5,157 bases of DNA from Treponema sp. (lineage in GTDB: Bacteria > Spirochaetota > Spirochaetia > Treponematales > Treponemataceae): NCBI GenBank assembly GCA_017622055.1, contig JAGARY010000049.1:1-5157 (forward strand), in the 5' to 3' direction. Below, piece by piece: positions 1 through 4,537 of the stretch. Every line of letters begins with the position of its first letter. The first letter of the stretch is position 1. Below the pieces are notes generated by a model, which saw only the letters and a program-made list of their open reading frames with translations, did not search any database and was not told the DNA's origin. The translations under genes and the position numbers were made by a program.

Positions 1-1165
1 CAGGATAAGTATCATAAGCAACAATATCTACATATTCGTCTCCAGGATACCAATCTGAATTCTGTCCATTCCAAACCCAAATTAAATTATTTAATCCGTG
101 GTAATTTACTAATCTATCAAACATCAATTTATATAATTCAATATAATTTTCAGCACCTCTTGCACCCCACCAGAACCATCCTCCAGCAGCTTCATGAATA
201 GGCCGCCACAAAACAGGAATATCAGAATCCATTAAAGATTTTAACTGTTCAGCAATAACATCAATATCACGAATCATCAAAGCGTATTCTTCACTATTTT
301 TATCTTGTAAACCTTTTACAAAATTAAAAGTTGTAGCTTTTGCTCTAAATCCGTCATACCAACGCATTTCAGGTCTATCTTCATCTATTAAATCTTTTGG
401 AGCATTCCAGTGCCAAGAACAAGTAATAATACCATTTTTCTTTGCCCAGGCTTTTGCTTTTCTAATTACAGTTCCTCTAGTTCCATGTTCAACTCTTGAA
501 GGTGAATAATCAATTAAGTCAATTCCCATTATTGCAGGATATTTTCCAGTAACTTCTTCAATAACATTTATATCATTCATATCTGAATAGATATATTGCC
601 CAGAAAGAATTGATTTTCCGCGTTGAGAAAGCAAATAATCAAATAACGCTTGAGTTTTCTTTGAAGGATTTTTTATTGCTAATTTGTTAGAAGGTGTAAT
701 AAGATCTTTAATTTCTTCTGTAAGAGGAACAATTTCAATTGAATCTAACAACCATCCTTCATTTACTCTAGCAACAGTAATCTCATGAGTTCCTTTTGTA
801 AAATTCACAGGATTATTAATATAAACAGAAGTAAATGTTTCAGAAACTGGCAATCGTTGAGAACATAAATATTTTCCACCATCATAATCAACTCTTACAC
901 CTGACCAAGTTTTTTTTGCAGGATTACAAAAACTAACTTTTACAGCATATTCACCATCAGCTTCAATATTTACCTCAAGTTTAGAATTTCCGTCTATGTA
1001 CGAACTAAATTCCACATAACCTTTACCACTAAAACCTTCTATTTTAGAATTGGTTTTAGCACCCCATAAAGTCCCTTTTTCCATTTCATATTTACCATCA
1101 CTTTTACAAGAAACAGCAAAAACAAGAAAAATAGTTACAAAAAAACAAAAAAGAGAATGTCTCAT
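1..1165 (-). CDS. Lipoprotein beta-mannanase, CBM35-like module plus GH26 catalytic domain (3' part outside window)
   Basis: Reading from ATG 1163-1165 gives 388 open codons running off the left edge. Residues 1-20 form a lipoprotein signal with lipobox AVSC and Cys20. Residues 24-148 look like a CBM35-type beta-sandwich: it begins YEMEKG, has GYVEF, and ends GWLLDSIEIVPL. From about residue 165 it is GH26: ILSGQYIYSD, PAIMGIDLIDYSP, CSWHWNAP, then WRPIHEAAGGWFWWGA with His324 and Glu325 in the general acid/base position, LIWVWNG, and finally DIVAYDTYP. The second catalytic glutamate of the family lies further on and is not visible. GH26 enzymes of this kind are mainly endo-beta-1,4-mannanases; lipidation suggests action at the cell surface or in the periplasm. 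The start is supported by GGAGG (1170-1174) four bases upstream. GH26 identity is near certain; mannan as substrate is strongly supported by the CBM35-like module and the neighbouring GH130 and CE2 genes. Confidence 0.93.
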   Translation of the reverse strand, partial: MRHSLFCFFVTIFLVFAVSCKSDGKYEMEKGTLWGAKTNSKIEGFSGKGYVEFSSYIDGNSKLEVNIEADGEYAVKVSFCNPAKKTWSGVRVDYDGGKYLCSQRLPVSETFTSVYINNPVNFTKGTHEITVARVNEGWLLDSIEIVPLTEEIKDLITPSNKLAIKNPSKKTQALFDYLLSQRGKSILSGQYIYSDMNDINVIEEVTGKYPAIMGIDLIDYSPSRVEHGTRGTVIRKAKAWAKKNGIITCSWHWNAPKDLIDEDRPEMRWYDGFRAKATTFNFVKGLQDKNSEEYALMIRDIDVIAEQLKSLMDSDIPVLWRPIHEAAGGWFWWGARGAENYIELYKLMFDRLVNYHGLNNLIWVWNGQNSDWYPGDEYVDIVAYDTYP

Positions 1166-1205
1166 CTTTCCTCCTGTGTGGAGCAACTGGCTTGCTCGTG
1201 TTCTA
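1166..1205 (-). promoter_or_regulatory. GH26 gene leader hairpin and Shine-Dalgarno
   Basis: Read on the minus strand, AACAC is followed by a hairpin with arms GAGCAA and TTGCTC around GCCAG (1181-1197), then CACACAGGAGG, AAAG and the ATG. The Shine-Dalgarno GGAGG at 1170-1174 is strong and close to the start. The same order, AACAC, hairpin with CCAG in the loop, ACACAGGAG, ATG, occurs before the lipoprotein gene that starts at 2435, with entirely different stem arms. A structured leader element acting at translation initiation is an inference. Confidence 0.6.
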
Positions 1206-1294
1206 TAGAAAAGCGTTAAAAAAATTGCGAAAGCAATTTTTAGCTTATCCTACTATGTAAGGGCGCTGGCGCCCGGTGTTCTACTGGAAACCGC

Positions 1295-1343
1295 AAGTTT
1301 CTGTAAGAAACTTGGTAAGCTGCTTGCAGCGTCTTAAAACAAA
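1295..1343. repeat. 49-bp direct repeat, copy 1
   Basis: This copy differs from the second copy at 1409-1457 by a single base (T at 1304 against C at 1418). It contains two inverted repeats: AAGTTTC/GAAACTT with a 5-base loop, and GCTGC/GCAGC. It then runs into the A-rich start of module A. The two copies start 114 bp apart. Confidence 0.9.
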
Positions 1344-1408
1344 ATGCATCGCATTTTTTAGGTTATCCCTATATGCAGAGCAACTGGCTTGCTCTAATAA
1401 CATAGCGT

Positions 1409-1457
1409 AAGTTTCTGCAAGAAACTTGGTAAGCTGCTTGCAGCGTCTTAAAACAAA
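1409..1457. repeat. 49-bp direct repeat, copy 2
   Basis: This is the second copy of the segment at 1295-1343, with one base difference, and it retains both inverted repeats. Such near identity in non-coding DNA implies recent duplication, active homogenisation or selection on the sequence. Confidence 0.9.
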
Positions 1458-1506
1458 TTGCGAAAGCAATTTTTAGCTTATACAACCAATTCACCTTTCC
1501 AATACG

Positions 1507-1534
1507 ATTATAAATCATTTTTAAATAATTACAA
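1507..1534 (-). promoter_or_regulatory. Candidate sigma-70-type promoter for the GH26 gene
   Basis: On the minus strand, TTGTAA (1534-1529) is followed after 16 bases by a perfect TATAAT (1512-1507). Transcription would begin near position 1500, giving a leader of about 335 bases that carries the whole hairpin array. AT-rich DNA readily yields TATAAT, so this remains a sequence-based guess. Confidence 0.45.
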
Positions 1535-1552
1535 GATTTTTAATAAGTTTTA

Positions 1553-1583
1553 TAAGTAAATTTTATTTATATTTTAAGTAAAT
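1553..1583. promoter_or_regulatory. Paired TAAGTAA boxes, 22 bp apart
   Basis: TAAGTAA begins at 1553 and again at 1575. The same pair, with the same 22-bp start-to-start spacing and similar T-rich filler, lies at 4412-4441 in the other divergent intergenic region. A shorter TAAGT also starts at 1543. The pair sits between the candidate divergent promoters for GH26 and the 200-residue protein, where an activator or repressor could act on both. Function is inferred. Confidence 0.4.
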
Positions 1584-1641
1584 GTTTTAATAATTTTTTA
1601 TTATTTATTAAAACAATTTCGATTTTTTAATTAAATTTTTC

Positions 1642-1669
1642 TTGTTTTAAATTAAAAGGTGATTATAAT
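1642..1669 (+). promoter_or_regulatory. Candidate promoter for the 200-residue secreted protein gene
   Basis: TTGTTT (1642-1647), a 16-base spacer and a perfect TATAAT (1664-1669) would start transcription near 1676 and give a leader of about 37 bases. The -35 match is weak. The Shine-Dalgarno AAGGGG of the gene lies at 1701-1706, six bases before the ATG. The surrounding stretch from 1483 to 1712 is very AT-rich and holds no gene that can be supported. Confidence 0.45.
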
Positions 1670-1712
1670 GTTACTTAGAAACTATTTTACAAAACAAGTA
1701 AAGGGGTAAAAA

Positions 1713-2315
1713 ATGAAAAAAATTATTGGATTACTTTGTGCCGCTGCAATGACATTCACTGTATTTGCTGCACCAAAAACAGGTGTTGATGGAGAAATGC
1801 CAACAACAACACCATTCGTATTAGATGACTTCGAAGAAGGAATGTACATGATTGCTGTTCGTGATGGTTGGGATGCATTTGGAAATGTTTTTATGAAAAC
1901 ACAATTCTCTACAGAATCAAAAACAGCAAAAAGCTGGACAGGAAAAGGTAATTGTGGTGTTTTAGAATATGCTGCACATCCAGGTTCATCTTCACAAGCT
2001 GCAATTTATGAATGTTCAGATATGATTGAAAACAACTGGAAAGATTACAAATATATGACAGTAAAAGTTAACAATCCTAATGACTATCCTGTTTCTATGC
2101 AATTATTCACAAAAACTGGTTCAAATTATCAATGGGGAAATACAGATGCACCTACAGTTGAACCAGGAGAACACACAGTTGTATTTTTATTAAATTCAAG
2201 TTCAGTTGCAATTCCTTCAAAAGTATTACAATTTGGATTTGCTTTCTATATTAGTGGAAAAGTTCCAGAATCAAATATAATGATTGATGATATCACTTTA
2301 TGGACAAAAAAATAA
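1713..2315 (+). CDS. Secreted beta-sandwich protein, putative stand-alone glycan-binding protein
   Basis: The product has 200 residues. Residues 1-19 form a Sec signal peptide (KK, hydrophobic core, VFA), with cleavage likely before Ala20. The rest, about residues 36-198, forms one compact domain starting VLDDFEEG and ending NIMIDDITLW. That closing pattern is typical of jelly-roll carbohydrate-binding modules, and the domain is rich in aromatic residues (Trp53, Trp75, Trp109, Trp141, several Tyr) that could stack on sugars. No catalytic motif is visible. It is clearly paralogous to the downstream 218-residue lipoprotein along this whole domain (shared LDD.EEG, AV.D.W, GN, C.D.IE..W, VNN, EPG, MID.I.L). 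Start support: AAGGGG six bases upstream. The gene is followed by its own terminator. I do not recognise a named family; glycan binding is inferred from fold-like features and the mannan-enzyme context. Confidence 0.88.
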   Translation: MKKIIGLLCAAAMTFTVFAAPKTGVDGEMPTTTPFVLDDFEEGMYMIAVRDGWDAFGNVFMKTQFSTESKTAKSWTGKGNCGVLEYAAHPGSSSQAAIYECSDMIENNWKDYKYMTVKVNNPNDYPVSMQLFTKTGSNYQWGNTDAPTVEPGEHTVVFLLNSSSVAIPSKVLQFGFAFYISGKVPESNIMIDDITLWTKK

Positions 2316-2340
2316 TTAAATCTATTTTAGATTAATTAAT

Positions 2341-2374
2341 AACACCGTGAAATAATAAATCACGGTGTTTTTTT
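2341..2374 (+). terminator. Rho-independent terminator after the 200-residue protein gene
   Basis: Perfect 10-bp arms AACACCGTGA (2341-2350) and TCACGGTGTT (2360-2369) enclose a 9-base AT loop, and a run of T continues to 2374. It lies 25 bases after the stop codon. It separates two paralogous same-strand genes, so the downstream gene depends on readthrough or on its own promoter. Confidence 0.9.
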
Positions 2375-2398
2375 ATATATTATTTATTAATAAAAAAA

Positions 2399-2434
2399 AA
2401 CACCGGCCGCCAGCGGCCTTACACAGGAGTAAAA
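2399..2434 (+). promoter_or_regulatory. Leader hairpin and Shine-Dalgarno of the 218-residue lipoprotein gene
   Basis: AACAC at 2399-2403 is followed by a GC-rich hairpin (GGCCG, loop CCAG, CGGCC; 2405-2418), then TTACACAGGAG with GGAG at 2426-2429, five bases before the ATG. The design matches the GH26 leader at 1166-1205, and the flanks are close to array copy 1261-1274 read on the minus strand. The two GC-rich copies have swapped G:C pairs that keep the stem intact. No good -35/-10 pair is visible between the terminator and this hairpin. Confidence 0.65.
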
Positions 2435-3091
2435 ATGAAAAGAATTATTTTATTATCAATTATTTCAACTCTAGTTTTAGTTAGTTGTAGCAAAAAAGAA
2501 GAAAAGAAAATTGAAGCAGAACCAGTTGTACAACAAGAAACAGTAATTGAAGCAACAGAAACAGAAGTTGCACCAGTTATTGAGGAATCAGAAGATGAAG
2601 TTTTATTAGATGACGCAGAAGAAGGTTGCTACTGGAATGCTGTTCAAGATTCATGGGCAGAATGGGGAAACAAACATTTAGTTACAGAATTTTCAATGAC
2701 TGCTGACGTAACAGAGGACTGGGCATCAGAAGGTTCATCATCTATTTTATTTGAATATGAAACAATGCCAGAAGGGGAAGGAATCTCAGCACATTTCTAC
2801 TGCACAGACTTAATTGAAACTGATTGGTCAGATTTTACAACATTAACAGCAACTGTAAATAACACATCATCAAAAAACATTTTGTTACAATTCTACACAA
2901 AAAGTGGAGACAACTGGGCTTGGAGTGATACAGAAGCATTAACAATTGAACCTGGAATTAAAGATATTGTTTTTGATTTTTCTGAAAAAGGAGTTTCAAA
3001 CAAATCTAAAATACTAGAAATGGGATTTGTAATTTATGAAGGCTACGAAAAAGCAAGCCTTATGATTGATAATATCATGTTGAAAAAATAA
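2435..3091 (+). CDS. Lipoprotein with beta-sandwich domain, putative surface glycan-binding protein
   Basis: The product has 218 residues. Residues 1-18 are a lipoprotein signal with lipobox LVSC and Cys18. Residues 19-56 are a charged, Glu/Val/Thr-rich low-complexity linker that would hold the domain away from the membrane. Residues 57-217 are a single domain (VLLDDAEEGCYWNAV to SLMIDNIMLKK) paralogous to that of the 200-residue protein encoded just upstream. Trp67, Trp74, Trp77, Trp131, Trp161 and Trp163 are candidate sugar-stacking residues, and Cys123 aligns with Cys101 of the paralogue. No catalytic signature is visible. The family is not one I can name; binding of mannan or its fragments is inferred from architecture and neighbours. 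The start is fixed by GGAG five bases upstream and by the signal peptide. Its stop codon overlaps the T-tract of a minus-strand terminator belonging to the convergent esterase gene. Confidence 0.9.
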   Translation: MKRIILLSIISTLVLVSCSKKEEKKIEAEPVVQQETVIEATETEVAPVIEESEDEVLLDDAEEGCYWNAVQDSWAEWGNKHLVTEFSMTADVTEDWASEGSSSILFEYETMPEGEGISAHFYCTDLIETDWSDFTTLTATVNNTSSKNILLQFYTKSGDNWAWSDTEALTIEPGIKDIVFDFSEKGVSNKSKILEMGFVIYEGYEKASLMIDNIMLKK

Positions 3092-3152
3092 AAAAACTAT
3101 TGAAGGGGCTATCTAAAATGAAATAAAAAATACTTATTAGACAGCCCCTTCA
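3083..3152 (-). terminator. Rho-independent terminator for the esterase gene; long inverted repeat
   Basis: Perfect 10-bp arms TGAAGGGGCT (3101-3110) and AGCCCCTTCA (3143-3152) extend inward by five more pairs after one A/C mismatch, leaving a 20-base AT loop. On the minus strand the stem is followed by ATAG and then two T runs (complement of 3096-3083), as in an intrinsic terminator for the convergent gene that ends at 3203. On the plus strand no T run follows, so it is a poor terminator there, though it could still protect the 3' end. The GGGGCTRTCTAA ends also resemble insertion-sequence termini, so a small non-autonomous element is an alternative. Confidence 0.75.
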
Positions 3153-3202
3153 CACAAGTACTAAAATGCCCAAAATAATGCTTATTAAGCAGTGGTAATT
3201 TT

Positions 3203-4348
3203 CTAATTCAATGATTTAATAAAATCAGAAATTTTTTCAGCTGCAAGACAATGAGTTTTTGGTCCAGGATGACCTCTTGAACCTTTTTCATAAACAGTAT
3301 GCTCCACATCTTCCATAGCATCAAGTTCTAAAGCAAAAACATTTTTATCATCAAACTCTTTTTTATAAAGTTCAATGCCTTTTAATATAGTCGAAGGTAA
3401 AATCTGAAGTTTTATCATCCCCCAAACCCAAATAATTTTTGCATTAGGATTTTTTTGTCTAACATTATTCAAAAATGATTTTATACCTTCAATAAGTTCT
3501 GTTGCATCTTTTTCAGAAGGATTATTATCATCACCTACAGAAAGTTTATATTCTTTTCCAGATTCATCAATCCAAGGTTGTTGAGAGAAAGCTCCATTAT
3601 CATTTGTACCAAGATTTATAACAACAAAATCACTTCCACCTTTAAAATCAAAATCTTCATTCACACCTAAAGAATTTTGGTAATCACCCCACATAACACT
3701 ACAAACTTTATTATAATGCTTTGGAATACAACTATTTCGGTTTCCGTCCCATCCCCAACAGATTCCCCATCCACATTGAGACATAATACTAAATTCAGCA
3801 TCTAAAATTCTTGCGGTTCGAACTGCATAATTATCATTACAAGCCATCCACTGAGTTATCCATTCTTGTTCATCAGGACCACCAACAAGCCCTTCCCCTG
3901 TTGTAATACTATCTCCTACAAACTCTATTTTACAAGAATAATCTTTAGGTTTGCAAAATTCACCATCTTTATTCATAGCAACTTCATTAATAAACAAAGA
4001 ATGATTTGCTTCCCCAGACATAGGCTGAGTATCTTTCATAATTGTAATTAAATTTTCTTTTTGGGGATTTAAATTTCTTGCAATACAAACCCAATAATTT
4101 CCAAGTGATTTTTCAACCATAAATCGATTTACAGTTCTACCATTAACTTGAATAGCAATCCATGGCTCATGTGTATCATATTTGGAAGAAACATTTACCC
4201 ACACTTCTGTTGCTTTTACACAGAATTCCAAAGCCGAACCAGCCCAAAATAAAGAAAGAGATTCATTATTCAAAGCACCATTTATTCCACGACCTAAAAG
4301 TCTAGCAGATTTAATTTGATTAATTTTATATTGATTTAAATTTTCCAT
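3203..4348 (-). CDS. CE2-type acetyl esterase (jelly-roll plus SGNH hydrolase), predicted cytoplasmic
   Basis: The product has 381 residues. Residues 15-135 form an N-terminal beta-sandwich (LLGRG, LFWAGSALEF, WIAIQVNG) as in carbohydrate esterase family 2. Residues 140-381 are the SGNH/GDSL hydrolase domain: EFVGDSITTGEG with nucleophile Ser147, NLGTND at 246-250, and GHPGPKTH with the probable catalytic His360. Family 2 enzymes remove acetyl groups from plant polysaccharides such as xylan and glucomannan. There is no signal peptide, so I infer that it deacetylates imported mannooligosaccharides before the GH130 phosphorylase encoded divergently acts on them. Start: ATG 4346-4348. A purine run AAAGGA lies at 4365-4370, too far for a normal Shine-Dalgarno, so initiation may be SD-weak. 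The gene ends with TAG, followed by the terminator at 3083-3152. Acetylxylan as main substrate is possible; the esterase assignment itself is firm. Confidence 0.9.
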   Translation of the reverse strand: MENLNQYKINQIKSARLLGRGINGALNNESLSLFWAGSALEFCVKATEVWVNVSSKYDTHEPWIAIQVNGRTVNRFMVEKSLGNYWVCIARNLNPQKENLITIMKDTQPMSGEANHSLFINEVAMNKDGEFCKPKDYSCKIEFVGDSITTGEGLVGGPDEQEWITQWMACNDNYAVRTARILDAEFSIMSQCGWGICWGWDGNRNSCIPKHYNKVCSVMWGDYQNSLGVNEDFDFKGGSDFVVINLGTNDNGAFSQQPWIDESGKEYKLSVGDDNNPSEKDATELIEGIKSFLNNVRQKNPNAKIIWVWGMIKLQILPSTILKGIELYKKEFDDKNVFALELDAMEDVEHTVYEKGSRGHPGPKTHCLAAEKISDFIKSLN

Positions 4349-4370
4349 AATATAAAATTATAAATCCTTT

Positions 4371-4398
4371 ATTATAAAATTTAAAGATAAATTATCAT
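4371..4398 (-). promoter_or_regulatory. Weak candidate promoter for the CE2 esterase gene
   Basis: On the minus strand, ATGATA (4398-4393) is followed after 16 bases by TATAAT (4376-4371). The start of transcription would fall near 4364, leaving a leader of about 16 bases that excludes the AAAGGA purine run. The region is so AT-rich that chance matches are expected. Confidence 0.3.
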
Positions 4399-4411
4399 TT
4401 TATTCATAATT

Positions 4412-4441
4412 TAAGTAATTTTATTTTATTTTTTAAGTAAT
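4412..4441. promoter_or_regulatory. Paired TAAGTAA boxes, 22 bp apart, second copy
   Basis: TAAGTAA starts at 4412 and 4434, repeating the arrangement at 1553-1583. Over 31 aligned bases I count about 26 identities. The pair ends about 8 bp upstream of the TTGACA -35 box of the GH130 promoter, a usual position for an activator site. Function is inferred. Confidence 0.4.
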
Positions 4442-4448
4442 ATTTTTC

Positions 4449-4477
4449 TTGACAAATAAACAATTGTAAAGTAATCT
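4449..4477 (+). promoter_or_regulatory. Promoter of the GH130 gene
   Basis: A perfect TTGACA (4449-4454) is followed after 17 bases by TAATCT (4472-4477), which keeps the first two and the last base of the -10 consensus. Transcription would begin near 4484, directly at the palindrome 4486-4505. The imperfect -10 fits a promoter that is regulated. Confidence 0.6.
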
Positions 4478-4485
4478 GAATATAG

Positions 4486-4505
4486 TTGTGAAAATATATT
4501 CACAA
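4486..4505. promoter_or_regulatory. Palindromic operator candidate in the GH130 promoter
   Basis: TTGTGAA (4486-4492) and TTCACAA (4499-4505) form a perfect inverted repeat around 6 AT bases, with 9 of 10 possible pairs matching over 20 bp. It sits at or just after the predicted transcription start, where a repressor would block RNA polymerase. The half site resembles those of LacI-family sugar repressors. The TGTGA and TCACA cores are 8 apart, not the 6 of a CRP site. As RNA it could also form a weak leader hairpin. Confidence 0.5.
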
Positions 4506-4537
4506 AAAAAACTAAACTAATATAACGAGGTTCTAAA

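Larger units (their letters stand above)
1175..1482 (-). repeat. Tandem array of short hairpin modules, about 2.5 repeat units
   Basis: Three related units lie at about 1175-1250, 1251-1368 and 1369-1482. The complete ones are near 115 bp. Each is built from short inverted repeats. Module B has the core CTGGC between complementary arms (1181-1197, 1261-1274, 1378-1394). Module C has AAGTTTC and GAAACTT arms followed by GCTGC and GCAGC arms (1295-1330, 1409-1444; missing from the first unit). Module A has AATTGC and GCAATT arms around GAAA (1220-1241, 1455-1472), with a variant at 1341-1357. Oriented like the GH26 gene, module B is followed by an SD-like purine stretch in each unit, and the copy nearest the gene supplies the real leader. 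No protein gene is credible here. The array would lie within the GH26 mRNA leader if the candidate promoter at 1507-1534 is used. Confidence 0.85.

Noticed and set aside
1281..1469. Minus-strand open frame of 62 codons
   Set aside because: It lies wholly inside the hairpin array and encodes the direct repeat twice (VLRRCKQLTKFL occurs in both halves). The protein is a by-product of repeated DNA; no Shine-Dalgarno or family resemblance.
1175..1482. CRISPR array
   Set aside because: Repeats are only two to three, about 115 bp apart, made of several hairpin kinds, and there are no uniform spacers or cas genes.
1713..1739. Lipoprotein signal ending at Cys9 of the 200-residue protein
   Set aside because: Only eight residues precede the cysteine, too short for a lipoprotein signal, and a normal VFA cleavage site follows the hydrophobic stretch.
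3179..3191. Short palindrome TGCTTA-T-TAAGCA between the convergent genes
   Set aside because: Single-base centre, AT-rich, isolated and without T run; no support for a function beyond chance.
3866..4051. Plus-strand open frame of 61 codons
   Set aside because: Antisense within the CE2 esterase gene, overlapping its conserved GDSI region. No domain features.
4487..4504. CRP-type site TGTGA/TCACA
   Set aside because: The half sites are separated by 8 bases, whereas CRP sites use 6; a generic repressor palindrome fits better.
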